This document shows positions 17,755 through 25,883 of a DNA stretch of 28,310 nucleotides, in pieces. The notes beneath the pieces were generated by a model, which saw only the letters and a list, made by a program, of their open reading frames with translations, was not told the DNA's origin and did not search any database. Position numbers and translations under genes: made by a program. Numbering within the stretch: position 1 is the stretch's first letter; each line of letters starts with the position of its first letter. Source of the DNA: JBJXFK01 sp046155505 (GTDB taxonomy: Bacteria > Planctomycetota > Phycisphaerae > UBA1845 > Fen-1342); NCBI GenBank assembly GCA_046155505.1, contig JBJXFK010000016.1, positions 1 through 28,310 on the forward strand, given 5' to 3'.

Positions 17755-18582
17755 TCATCTGCCCGCGCGTCGCCCCAGTACGGCGAACGCCCCAATCACC
17801 AGCAACGGCAAAGTCGCCGGCTCGGGCACCCACCAAATCTCGAATCGCTCGAGCGGAAAGTCGTTCCCGATATCTTCTGACGTCCGAACGTCGACGACGG
17901 CAAACAGAACCTGCCCCGCGCCGCTCGGATTCACCGCGAGATAGCCAGGCTGCGGAAACGCACTCGGCTCGATCTCGAACGTGAGTCTCGCCAAAACTTG
18001 ATCGTAGAGTGGAGGCATCGAAACGTAGTCATACCATGTGAGTGGAATCTCGACACCGGACGGGTTCAGCCCGCGAATACGCGCGTCGGTCGAAACGACC
18101 TGTGCAGGGCACGGTTGCTCCGGCGTAGGCGGCAATCCCGGTGATGCGAAAATCGGGTCGAGCACGAAACGCTGCCCTGGTCGCGTAAAAAACGTGTCGA
18201 ACATCCGTGTATTGAATCTTGTTATATCATTTCTTTCGATTCCCGGCGCGGCGAGGTTGTGCACATAGCAAAGCGGATCGTTCGGATCGCTCGGCGTCAG
18301 GTCGCGATAGCCAAACCGCTGGTCACTCGCGTGCCAAATGCGGCCCAGAGCTGGGTTGACGACGTCGATCCGCGTCTCACTGCCGACCCAATCGGCGTTT
18401 GTTGACGCGCGCACGTCAAACGTGAAGTGCCGGACGCCGCGTTGGAACGTGTCGATGTCCGCGCCGAATGTCGGCGCAGTCGGATTCTGCACGAGCGAGG
18501 TCGTCGGTATCGCGCTTGCGACGCTCCCGCCGCACCACGCAGTTGCGAGCAGAGCCCAAGCAGTGCCATTGCATCGATTCAT
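17755..18582 (-). CDS. PEP-CTERM protein, array member 3
   Basis: A 275-residue protein from ATG 18580-18582, with GGAGG seven bases upstream; the frame stays open 19 codons earlier, but that part overlaps the end of member 2. The signal peptide starts MNRCNGTAWALLATAW. The conserved mature core is the same as its neighbours (VRHFTFDVRASTNADWVGSE, NPALGRIWHASDQR, PLCYVHNLAAPGIERN, FDTFFTRPG, FEIEPSAFPQPGYLAVNP). The end is WWVPEPATLPL, a hydrophobic helix and RRAGR. A short AT-rich patch at about 18210-18240 (codons for ERNDITRFNTR) contrasts with the GC-rich surroundings. It follows member 2 after 13 bp and is therefore likely cotranscribed. Confidence 0.9.
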   Translation of the reverse strand: MNRCNGTAWALLATAWCGGSVASAIPTTSLVQNPTAPTFGADIDTFQRGVRHFTFDVRASTNADWVGSETRIDVVNPALGRIWHASDQRFGYRDLTPSDPNDPLCYVHNLAAPGIERNDITRFNTRMFDTFFTRPGQRFVLDPIFASPGLPPTPEQPCPAQVVSTDARIRGLNPSGVEIPLTWYDYVSMPPLYDQVLARLTFEIEPSAFPQPGYLAVNPSGAGQVLFAVVDVRTSEDIGNDFPLERFEIWWVPEPATLPLLVIGAFAVLGRRAGR

Positions 18583-18595
18583 GTGCTCACCTCCG

Positions 18596-19423
18596 TCAGT
18601 CGCCCATCCGCCGTCGCCCCAACACCGCGATCGCCCCAAACGCCAGCAACGGCAGCGTCGCCGGCTCGGGCACCCACCAAATTTCGAAGCGGTCGAGCTG
18701 AGAACCTGGACCGATCGCCTCTGTCGTTCGACCCTCGATCACTGCGAACAACGTGGATCGCGGCCCGCTCGGGTTCACCTCGAAATAGCCCGGCTGCGGA
18801 AACGCGCTTGGCTCGATCTCGAAAGTCAGTCGCGCCAAAATCTGGTTGCGAAGTGGAATATTGACAGAATCAAAGAACGCGAGCGCGATTTCAACACCCT
18901 GCGGATTCAACCCGCGAATGCGCGTGTCGGTCGAGACCAGCGCCGCCGGGCAGGGGTTCTCCGGAGTCGGCGGCACACCCACTGTTGCGAAAATCGGGTC
19001 GAGCACAAAGTTCGCCCCCGGTCGCGTGAAAAACGTGTCATACATTCGCGTGTTCAATCGGGTGTCGTCGTTCAACGCGATTCCCGGCGCGGCGAGATTA
19101 TGTGCATAACAGAGCGGATCGTTCGGATCGCTGGGGGTCAGGTCGCGATCGGCAAGCCGCTGGTCGCTCGCGTGCCAGATGCGACCAAGGCCGGGGTCCA
19201 CAATGTCGATCCGAAATTCGCTACCCGTCCAGTCCACTCTTGTCGTCGCCCGCAAATCGAACGTAAAGTGCCGCACGCCGCGTTCGAACGTGCCGATGTC
19301 TGCGCCGAACGTCGGCGTATTCAGATTGGGTACAAGTGTGACGGTCGGCGTCGCGCTCACGCGGCTCGCACCAAACCAAGTGATCAGGAGCAAAGCCCAA
19401 GCGGCAGTGTTGCTTCGTTTCAT
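18596..19423 (-). CDS. PEP-CTERM protein, array member 2
   Basis: A 275-residue protein from ATG 19421-19423, preceded by AGGGTGAG. The signal peptide is MKRSNTAAWALLLITWFGAS, cut near RVSA. The core contains VRHFTFDLRATTRVDWTGSE, GLGRIWHASDQR, PLCYAHNLAAPGIALN, MYDTFFTRPG, LNPQGVEIALAFFDSVN and FEIEPSAFPQPGYFEVNP. The PEP-CTERM end is WWVPEPATLPL, helix, RRRMGD. It is closest to member 3 by eye. The repeated LARLTFEIEPSAF and VNPSGP blocks with alternating polar/apolar residues suggest a beta-sandwich, but no characterised family is recognised. The 13-bp spacers on both sides indicate a single transcript with members 1 and 3. Confidence 0.9.
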   Translation of the reverse strand: MKRSNTAAWALLLITWFGASRVSATPTVTLVPNLNTPTFGADIGTFERGVRHFTFDLRATTRVDWTGSEFRIDIVDPGLGRIWHASDQRLADRDLTPSDPNDPLCYAHNLAAPGIALNDDTRLNTRMYDTFFTRPGANFVLDPIFATVGVPPTPENPCPAALVSTDTRIRGLNPQGVEIALAFFDSVNIPLRNQILARLTFEIEPSAFPQPGYFEVNPSGPRSTLFAVIEGRTTEAIGPGSQLDRFEIWWVPEPATLPLLAFGAIAVLGRRRMGD

Positions 19424-19436
19424 GTTCTCACCCTTG

Positions 19437-20267
19437 TCATTCGCCCGACCGCCGACGAAGCGGCGCGAAGAACGCGCCAAACATCATCAACGGCAACGTC
19501 GCCGGTTCGGGCACCCACCATATTTCGAAGTTGCTCGGCCCCCCGTTGTGATCCTTCGCCGCGGAAACCCGTCCGTTCAATCTCGCAAATAGCACCGAAC
19601 GCGGGCCGGTCGGGTTCACTTCGAAATGCCCCGCATGCGGGAACGCTGTCGGCTCGATCTCAAAGGTAATTCGCGCCAGCACATTCCCATTCACCGGCAA
19701 GTTGACCGCATCAAAAAAAGCCAGCGGAATTTCCGCCCCGCTCGGATTCAGCCCGCGAATCCGCGTGTCAGTCGAAACGACGACCGGCGGACACGGATTC
19801 TGCGGCGTCGGTGGCACGCCCGGTGACGCGAACGCCGGATCGAGCACGAAATCGCCGCCAGGCCGCGTGAAAAACGTGTCGTACATCCGCGTATTCAGGC
19901 TGGTCGTCGCATTCACGTTCAATCCAGGGGCGGCGAGATTGTGTACGTAGCACAGCGGATCGGTCGGGTCGTCGGGCGTCGCATCTCGAGCGGCGATCCG
20001 CTGATCGCTCGCGTGCCAAATACGCCCGAGCGCGGGACTCAGAATGTCGATGCTGTACTCAGCGCCGGTCCAATCGACCGCCCGAGTCTCGCCTCGGATG
20101 TCAAACGTGAAGTGCCGCACGCCGCGCTGAAACGTGTCGAGGTCGACGCCGTGCGTCGGCATGGTGGTGTTCTCGACCAGAGTCGCGAACGACACTGCGA
20201 GCACCGTCGCATTCCCGATCGCCGAGTTTGCAAGCAAACACGCCGGCGCAACGTGAATTCGTTTCAT
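19437..20267 (-). CDS. PEP-CTERM protein, array member 1 (first transcribed)
   Basis: A 276-residue protein from ATG 20265-20267, with GAGG seven bases upstream. The signal peptide starts MKRIHVAPACLLANSAIG. The mature core has DTFQRGVRHFTFDIRGETRA, GRIWHASDQRIAARDATPDD, PLCYVHNLAAPGLNVN, MYDTFFTRPG, LDPAFASPGVPPTPQNPCPP and FEIEPTAFPHAGHFEVNP. It ends FEIWWVPEPATLPL, helix and RRRSGE. As the promoter-proximal gene of the array, its 5' region (20268 on) is where the shared promoter should lie. The perfect 24-bp hairpin repeat stands about 110 bp upstream. The role is unknown; surface or extracellular location follows from the sorting signal. Confidence 0.9.
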   Translation of the reverse strand: MKRIHVAPACLLANSAIGNATVLAVSFATLVENTTMPTHGVDLDTFQRGVRHFTFDIRGETRAVDWTGAEYSIDILSPALGRIWHASDQRIAARDATPDDPTDPLCYVHNLAAPGLNVNATTSLNTRMYDTFFTRPGGDFVLDPAFASPGVPPTPQNPCPPVVVSTDTRIRGLNPSGAEIPLAFFDAVNLPVNGNVLARITFEIEPTAFPHAGHFEVNPTGPRSVLFARLNGRVSAAKDHNGGPSNFEIWWVPEPATLPLMMFGAFFAPLRRRSGE

Positions 20268-20657
20268 GATTCAACCTCGAAGTGTGATAACTAACTCTAG
20301 GCATGCCGAGTGACCAAAGGCAACCCCGCCGCCACCGGGACCGCACACCATTGAGTGAACACGCGTATCGAACGGACGCAGTAGGGTGGGCATCGCCCAC
20401 CATTCGGACGATCATCAACAACGCGTGAAATGGTGGGCGATGCCCACCCTACGCGTTTGGTGCCGTGCCGACGGTCGTGCAGCGTTGCCACTCGACATTT
20501 CCCGCCCCGCTTTGCCCCCCTTCACGGATTCGGTTAGATTCCGTCCATCGGCTTCGGACATTTCCGACCACGCCGTCGCACCAAGAATCGCGGCGGCGAT
20601 CGAACGACAATTGACCACTTTTGGGCCGGCCCCGCCGCCGGTCGATGAGGTGCAGCG
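20268..20657. other. Divergent spacer between PEP-CTERM array and fumC
   Basis: No gene. It contains the promoters of both directions and the 24-bp inverted repeat at 20381-20452. A TTAGAT at about 20534 could be part of the fumC promoter, but no clear -35 accompanies it. Confidence 0.5.
20381..20452. repeat. Perfect 24-bp inverted repeat, GTAGGGTGGGCAT family
   Basis: Arms at 20381-20404 and 20429-20452 are exact reverse complements (begin GTAGGGTGGGCATCGCCCAC) with a 24-base loop. Each arm itself contains a smaller palindrome (GTGGGCATCGCCCAC). A half copy lies at 248-269. Confidence 0.95.
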
Positions 20658-22088
20658 ATGGCTGAGTTTCGGACCGAGCGTGATTCGATGGGCGAAATGC
20701 AGGTTCCCGCCGACGCGCTCTATGGCGCATCCACCCAGCGGGCCGTGCTCAACTTTCCGGTCAGCGGCTACCGCTTTGACCGCCGCTTCATCAAGGCCCT
20801 CGGCCTGATCAAGTTCGCCGCCGCCGAGACCAATCGTTCGCTCAATCGACTCGATGCCAAGGTCGCCGGAGCGATCCAAAAGGCCGCCCGCGAAGTCATG
20901 GAAGGCAAGCTCGACAAGCAGTTCGTGCTCGACATCTTCCAGACCGGCTCGGGCACTTCGACCAACATGAACGCCAACGAGGTCATCGCCAATCGTGCCA
21001 GCGAAATCCTCGGCGAGGCCAAGGGTTCGAGGTCGATCCACCCCAACGATCACGTCAACATGGGCCAGTCGTCGAACGACGTGATCCCCACCGCGATTCA
21101 CATTGCCGCGGTCGATGCGCTGCGTCACGACCTGATGCCCGCGCTGCACAAGCTGCACAACGCCCTGACCAAGAAAGCCCGCGAGTTCGACGAAATCGTC
21201 AAGATCGGCCGCACGCACCTGATGGATGCCACGCCCATCCGCATGGGCCAGGTTTTCAGCGGCTATGCTTCGCAAATCGCCCATAGCGATCGCCGCATCG
21301 GCGCGAAACTGCTCATCCTGCGCGAGCTGCCCATCGGCGGCACCGCAGTCGGCACCGGGATCAATACCCATCCCGAGTTCGCCAAGCGCGTCTGCGAGAT
21401 CATCAACCACGAGACAAAGGAGAGCTTCCACGAGGCTCCGAATCACTTCGAGGCCCAGCACGCCAAAGACGCCATCGTCGGTGCCGCGGGTCTGCTCAAG
21501 ACCGTTGCCATTAGCGTCGCCAAAATCGCCAACGACATTCGCTTCATGGGCAGCGGCCCGCGTTGCGGTTTTGGCGAACTGATCCTGCCCGCGACGCAGC
21601 CGGGCAGCAGCATCATGCCCGGCAAGGTCAACCCGGTCATCTGCGAATCGGTGTTGCAGGTGTGCGCACAGGTCGTCGGCGCCGATGCGACGATCACCTG
21701 GGCCGCCAGCATGCTTGGCAACTTCGAGCTGCACGTCGGCATGCCGGTCATGGCCTACAACTTCATCGAATCGCTGCACCTGCTCGCGAACGGCTGCAAC
21801 GTGTTCGTCGACAAGTGCATCGACGGACTCGCGGCCAACAAGCAGCGTTGCGAAGACTTGATCGAGCAATCGTTGATGATGTGTACGAGCCTCGCCCCGG
21901 CGATCGGCTACGACGCGGCCGCCGCGATCGCCAAGCAGGCTCACGAGACGGGAAAAACCGTGCGACAGATCGCGACCGAGCAGCTCAAGGCGGGCAAGAT
22001 CAAGCTGACCGAGGCACAGCTCGCGGCCGCGCTCGACCCGCGCAGCATGACCATGCCCAGCGACAAGGCCATGCCGATTTCGGCGTAG
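20658..22088 (+). CDS. fumC: Class II fumarate hydratase
   Basis: A 476-residue enzyme from ATG 20658, with GAGG seven bases upstream, running full family length. The N-terminus FRTERDSMGEMQVPADALYG is diagnostic of fumarase/aspartase class II. The fumarate lyase signature GSSIMPGKVNP occupies residues 316-326. IGRTHLMDATPIRMGQ and GGTAVGTGINTHPEF supply active-site residues including the catalytic His. It hydrates fumarate to malate in the TCA cycle without an iron-sulfur cluster. Aspartase is the close alternative; the GTGINTHPEF and RTHLMDATP segments favour fumarase. It has no TCA-cycle neighbours. A 10-bp stem follows 18 bases after the stop. Confidence 0.96.
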   Translation: MAEFRTERDSMGEMQVPADALYGASTQRAVLNFPVSGYRFDRRFIKALGLIKFAAAETNRSLNRLDAKVAGAIQKAAREVMEGKLDKQFVLDIFQTGSGTSTNMNANEVIANRASEILGEAKGSRSIHPNDHVNMGQSSNDVIPTAIHIAAVDALRHDLMPALHKLHNALTKKAREFDEIVKIGRTHLMDATPIRMGQVFSGYASQIAHSDRRIGAKLLILRELPIGGTAVGTGINTHPEFAKRVCEIINHETKESFHEAPNHFEAQHAKDAIVGAAGLLKTVAISVAKIANDIRFMGSGPRCGFGELILPATQPGSSIMPGKVNPVICESVLQVCAQVVGADATITWAASMLGNFELHVGMPVMAYNFIESLHLLANGCNVFVDKCIDGLAANKQRCEDLIEQSLMMCTSLAPAIGYDAAAAIAKQAHETGKTVRQIATEQLKAGKIKLTEAQLAAALDPRSMTMPSDKAMPISA

Positions 22089-22105
22089 TCAGTATTGCAA
22101 GCGGC

Positions 22106-22132
22106 CCGCATCGGCGTGCGTTGCCGATGCGG
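22106..22132 (+). terminator. Hairpin downstream of fumC
   Basis: CCGCATCGGC (22106-22115) and GCCGATGCGG (22123-22132) form a perfect 10-bp stem with a seven-base loop, 18 bases after the fumC stop. No T-tract follows, so termination would be atypical. Confidence 0.5.
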
Positions 22133-22357
22133 CGCGGGCGTTGCGGAAGCGATCGGCATTCGGCCGACGATGCGCGATGTGTCACCTGCACAGGGTGTAC
22201 ACCTCCGAATCGCCCGCTACCATAGATTCAATCGCTCGGCACGGACGCCGGGCACCGCAGTTGCAGCGGGCACACGAGAGTTCGGCTGCACACTTCGGCT
22301 GTAGTCGGCTATGCCAAGAGCCGTGCCCGCGAAAACGGAAGTATCTCCAAGATCGCC

Positions 22358-24481
22358 ATGCCAAACGCCACCAATACCAAGAGCGCCGCGAAATCGAAAC
22401 CCAAGGCCCCTGCCGCCAGCCTTTTCGGCGAGCCGGAGTCGCCGAAGAAACTCGTCCCCGGCAAGCCAGCACCGACGCAGCCGACAAAGGGCAAAGCCGG
22501 CCGCGCCGTGGAACCTGACGCCGACGGGGCGTCGCCACTCTTCGCCGCGCCAATAGCAAAAACCGAGCCCGATGCGCAAGCGAGGACACGACCCGCCGTC
22601 GACGAACCGCCTTCCGAAGCGAACGGCCGCGGAAACCGCTCCCTCACGGTCGGGGCTCGGAAAGATGAGCGCGAACAATCTTCCCGTGCCGCGCGCGGCA
22701 CTGCCGAGGTCATGGCCACCAAGCAGCGCGACATCTCAGTCTCCGAATTTTTCGCCAAGAACCGCCACCTGCTTGGCTTCGACAACAAACGCAAAGCCCT
22801 TCTCACCACCGTCAAAGAGGCCGTCGACAACTCGCTCGACGCCTGCGAAGAGGCCGGCATCTTGCCCGAGCTGCATGTCACGCTCGACCAATTCTCGGAG
22901 GATCGCTTCCGCGTCACGGTGCGCGACAACGGCCCCGGTATCGTCAAGCAGCAAATCCCGAACGTCTTCGGCAAGCTGCTCTACGGCTCCAAATTCCATC
23001 GCCTCAAAATGTCGCGCGGCCAACAGGGCATCGGCATCTCCGCCGCCGGCATGTACGGCCTGATGACCACCGGCAAACCGATTCACGTCACGTCGCGGAC
23101 GGGCGCGAAGAAGGCAGCACATCATTTTCAGATCGCCATCGACACGACCAAGAACAAGCCCGACATCGTCAAAGACGAAGAGGTCGAGGTGTCGTGGGAG
23201 AGCGGCACTGAAGTTTCGATCGAGCTGGCCGCCAGCTACATGAAGGGCCGCACCAGCGTCGATGAGTACATCGAGCAGACCGCCATCGCCAACCCGCACG
23301 CGCTGATCTACTACCGCGCCCCCGGCGGCGAGACGCGCGAATTCCCGCGCGGCAGCGACCAACTGCCCGCCGAAACGCGCGAAATCCAGCCGCATCCGCA
23401 CGGCATCGAGCTGGGCACGCTGATGAAAATGCTCAAGGAAGCAGGGATCAAGGGGTCTGGGGGCCAAGGGGCCGAGGGAAATGCGCGCACCGTTTCGGCG
23501 TTTCTGCAAGATCGCTTTTCGCGCGTGACGACGCGCGTCGCGGCCGACATCTGCACCGCCGCCCATGTGAAGCCAAACGCGAAACCCGACCATCTGTCGC
23601 ACCTGGAAATGGAAAAACTCTTCCAGGCCATGCAGACGGTCAAGATCATGGCCCCGCCGACCGATTGCCTTGCCCCGATCGGCGTTCGCGCTCTGCTCGC
23701 GGGCCTGCTCAAAGAAGTAAAGGCCGAGTTCTACACCGCCGTCACGCGTGACCCCGCCGTCTATCGCGGCAACCCGTTCCTGATCGAATGCGGCATCGCC
23801 TACGGCGGCACCCTGCCCGGCGACGAAGCCGCCCGCGTGATTCGCTTCGCCAACCGTGTGCCGCTGCTCTATCAGCAATCCGCGTGCTCGTCGTTCAAGA
23901 GCGTGACCGATGTCGAGTGGCGAAACTACGGCGTGTCGCAGCCCGGCGGCTCGTCGCCCGTCGCGCCGCTGGTCATCATGATTCACATGGCGAGCGTCTG
24001 GGTGCCCTTTACCAGCGAAAGCAAAGAGGCCATCGCCGACTACGACGAGATTCGCAAGGAAATGAAACTCGCCGTCCAGGAGTGCGGCCGTAAGCTGGCG
24101 ACGTACATCCGCAAACGCAAGAAACAGAAGCTCGAAGGCGAGCGACGGAGCATTTTCGAGCGCTACATTCAGGATGTCGCCGAGGCGCTCAACGCCCTGA
24201 CCGGCACCGACGTCGATCGACTCGTCAAAAACCTCCGCGAAGTCGCGGTTGCCCGCACGGCTCAGGCCGATGTCGAGCTCGACGAAGACGGCAAGCCGAT
24301 CGACAAGTCGGTGGAGACGCCAGAGGAATTGAACACCGACGAAAGCGTGGTCATCGTTCCGGAGAACGAAGCACCTTCGCAGGCAGCCACCGCGCCCACC
24401 GGCTTGTTTGATGATGCCGCCGCGGCGCCCACTACCCCGGCGAAAAAGAAACGCCGCGTGAAATCATCGAGCGACGAGTAG
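22358..24481 (+). CDS. top6B: DNA topoisomerase VI subunit B-like GHKL ATPase
   Basis: A 707-residue protein. Residues 1-118 are a Pro/Ala/Lys-rich, probably disordered extension; the core begins near Met119 (KQRDISVSEFFAKNRHLLGF), so a start at 22712 is possible. The Bergerat ATP fold shows KEAVDNSLDA (E154, N158), DNGPGI (190-195) and SRGQQGIG (219-226). An H2TH-like region (ARTVSAFLQDRFSRV, ~376-390) and the transducer follow, with the switch lysine in PFTSESKEAIADYDEI (K556). The tail is acidic, then KKKRR-rich. With subunit A (Spo11-like) it forms a type IIB topoisomerase that relaxes and decatenates DNA; B supplies ATP-driven gating. No subunit A is in the window, whereas archaeal genes are usually adjacent. 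Topoisomerase VI is rare in bacteria. A G-rich 14-residue insert lies at 362-375. Confidence 0.93.
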   Translation: MPNATNTKSAAKSKPKAPAASLFGEPESPKKLVPGKPAPTQPTKGKAGRAVEPDADGASPLFAAPIAKTEPDAQARTRPAVDEPPSEANGRGNRSLTVGARKDEREQSSRAARGTAEVMATKQRDISVSEFFAKNRHLLGFDNKRKALLTTVKEAVDNSLDACEEAGILPELHVTLDQFSEDRFRVTVRDNGPGIVKQQIPNVFGKLLYGSKFHRLKMSRGQQGIGISAAGMYGLMTTGKPIHVTSRTGAKKAAHHFQIAIDTTKNKPDIVKDEEVEVSWESGTEVSIELAASYMKGRTSVDEYIEQTAIANPHALIYYRAPGGETREFPRGSDQLPAETREIQPHPHGIELGTLMKMLKEAGIKGSGGQGAEGNARTVSAFLQDRFSRVTTRVAADICTAAHVKPNAKPDHLSHLEMEKLFQAMQTVKIMAPPTDCLAPIGVRALLAGLLKEVKAEFYTAVTRDPAVYRGNPFLIECGIAYGGTLPGDEAARVIRFANRVPLLYQQSACSSFKSVTDVEWRNYGVSQPGGSSPVAPLVIMIHMASVWVPFTSESKEAIADYDEIRKEMKLAVQECGRKLATYIRKRKKQKLEGERRSIFERYIQDVAEALNALTGTDVDRLVKNLREVAVARTAQADVELDEDGKPIDKSVETPEELNTDESVVIVPENEAPSQAATAPTGLFDDAAAAPTTPAKKKRRVKSSSDE

Positions 24482-24515
24482 CGCGAACGCGCGAGTGCCG
24501 TAGCGTATTAGCGCA

Positions 24516-24574
24516 GTAGCGATCGGACCCCCGCGTCCGACGGTCGTAGCGCTCGGGCCTCCGCGCCCGACGCC
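24516..24574. repeat. Two tandem GTAGCG-TCGG-CCTCCGCG-CCGACG elements
   Basis: Copies at 24516-24544 and 24546-24574 share the layout GTAGCG, NTCGG, pyrimidine/purine core CCNCCGCG, CCGACG. Each can form a short hairpin (TCGGGC with GCCCGA). A third copy is at 17716-17744. Confidence 0.85.
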
Positions 24575-24640
24575 GCATCGCGCCAGCGATCCGAACGCGA
24601 CGCGCAAGCGAGTGAACGCGAGCGCAGCGAGCACGCCCAT

Positions 24641-24670
24641 CCGAACCCCGAGCGCAAGCGAGCCGGGGTA
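24641..24670 (+). repeat. CCGAACCCCGAGCGCAAGCG dispersed repeat
   Basis: Copy followed by AGCCGGGGTA. Other copies are at 13441-13467 (+), 13570-13596 (-), 25660-25689 (+) and 25746-25771 (-). All are intergenic. Confidence 0.88.
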
Positions 24671-24829
24671 AGCCGGGGCAGCGAACACGCTCGCGAATTC
24701 TGATGCTCAACCCTCACACGCGCCTTACCGTCACGCGCGTTCCGCATCCCCACCGCGTCGCGCCGCCGCGCTGGGCTTCCAACCCGACCTGATGTAATCT
24801 CGCCTCTCCGACCGCGAGAGGATGTGCGA

Positions 24830-25615
24830 ATGCACGCGACCAGCGATTACAACGTCATCGGCCGCACCTACGACGCCACGCGCCGCGCCGACCCCGGCAT
24901 CACCGAGCGCCTCGCCGCTCTGCTCGAAGCCACCCCAGGCAGCCGCATCGTCGACATCGCCTGCGGCACCGGCAATTACACCTGCGCTCTCGCGCAACGC
25001 GGCCTCACCCTGACAGGCATCGATTGCAGCGAGGTGATGCTCAGCGCCGCCCGTGAAAAATCAACGGAAATCGCCTGGCATGTCGGCGCGGTGGAACAGC
25101 TTCCATTCGCCGACGCGACGTTCGACTGCGCAACGTGCACGCTCGCAATCCACCACTTCACCGATCGCCCTGCCGCGTTTCGCGAGGTGCGGCGAGTTCT
25201 CCGCGATGGGCGACTGGTGATCTTCACGTCATCGCCCCAGCAAATGCGGCGCTACTGGCTCAACCACTATTTCCCGATTGCCCTGCAGCGGTCGATTGAA
25301 AAGATGCCGGACCTCGCCGATGTGCGTCGCGCTCTGCTTGCCGCAGGTTTCGCGATCGTGACCACCGAACCGTTCGCGGTCACGCCGGAATTGTGCGATC
25401 ACTTTCTCTACAGTGCCAAGCACGACCCGCAGCGCTATCTCGACCCGGACTTTCGCCGCGGCATTTCGACTTTCCAATCGCTGATCGACGCCGAAGAACT
25501 CGACCAAGGCTGCGCGGCCCTAGCCGAAGACCTGCGCTGCGGGCGATTCGACGCAATCGCGCAGCGATACGCGCACGATCGCGGCGACTACACCTTCGTC
25601 GCCGCAGCGACGTAG
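24830..25615 (+). CDS. Class I SAM-dependent methyltransferase
   Basis: A 261-residue protein from ATG 24830; GAGAGG eight bases upstream favours this over GTG 24824. Motif I, IVDIACGTGNYTCAL (residues ~41-55), binds S-adenosylmethionine. The acidic loop ending motif II is LTGIDCSEVML, and a motif near residue 91 reads VEQLPFADATFDCATCTLAI. REVRRVLRDGRLVIF completes a Methyltransf_11/UbiE-like fold. The C-terminal third (YWLNHYFPIALQRSIEKMPD onward) is outside the core and may set substrate choice. The substrate is unknown. There is no membrane segment. The gene sits in a repeat-rich neighbourhood, with long non-coding spacers on both sides, so it is probably expressed alone. Confidence 0.9.
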   Translation: MHATSDYNVIGRTYDATRRADPGITERLAALLEATPGSRIVDIACGTGNYTCALAQRGLTLTGIDCSEVMLSAAREKSTEIAWHVGAVEQLPFADATFDCATCTLAIHHFTDRPAAFREVRRVLRDGRLVIFTSSPQQMRRYWLNHYFPIALQRSIEKMPDLADVRRALLAAGFAIVTTEPFAVTPELCDHFLYSAKHDPQRYLDPDFRRGISTFQSLIDAEELDQGCAALAEDLRCGRFDAIAQRYAHDRGDYTFVAAAT

Positions 25616-25659
25616 GGCGTAGCGAACGCCGGAGCTCAATCGAGCGGCGTGCGCGCCAA

Positions 25660-25771
25660 CCGAACCCCGAGCGCAAGCGAGTCGGGGTAAGCCCGGGCGT
25701 CGAACACGTTTGCGAAGGTCGATACCCAACGTCTCCGGCACACTACCCCGTCGCTCGCGCTGCGGGTTCGG
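25660..25771. repeat. Facing pair of CCGAACCCCGAGCG elements
   Basis: Plus-strand copy at 25660-25689 and minus-strand copy at 25746-25771 could pair into a hairpin with a ~56-base loop. The same facing arrangement is seen at 13441-13596. Confidence 0.85.
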
Positions 25772-25883
25772 ATCGGTCGCTTCGCTCCCGGCACTCGCTT
25801 GCGCGTCGCGTTCAGATAGCTCGCTGCGCTCGCGTTCATGCGCTTGCGCGTCGCGCTAGGCAAGCCAACGAGTGCTCCGCATT

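Larger units (their letters stand above)
24482..24829. other. Repeat-filled spacer after top6B
   Basis: No gene and no subunit A remnant. It contains two adjacent GTAGCG/CCGACG elements (24516-24574), one CCGAACCCCGAGCGCAAGCG element (24641-24670) and degenerate GCGAGCGCAGCGAGC runs, followed by the leader of the methyltransferase gene. Confidence 0.75.

Noticed and set aside
20415..21944. Minus-strand open frame of 509 codons
   Set aside because: It is antisense to fumC and runs through the intergenic hairpin; composition is that of a shadow frame.
22736..23986. Minus-strand open frame of 416 codons
   Set aside because: It is antisense to the conserved topoisomerase VI B core.
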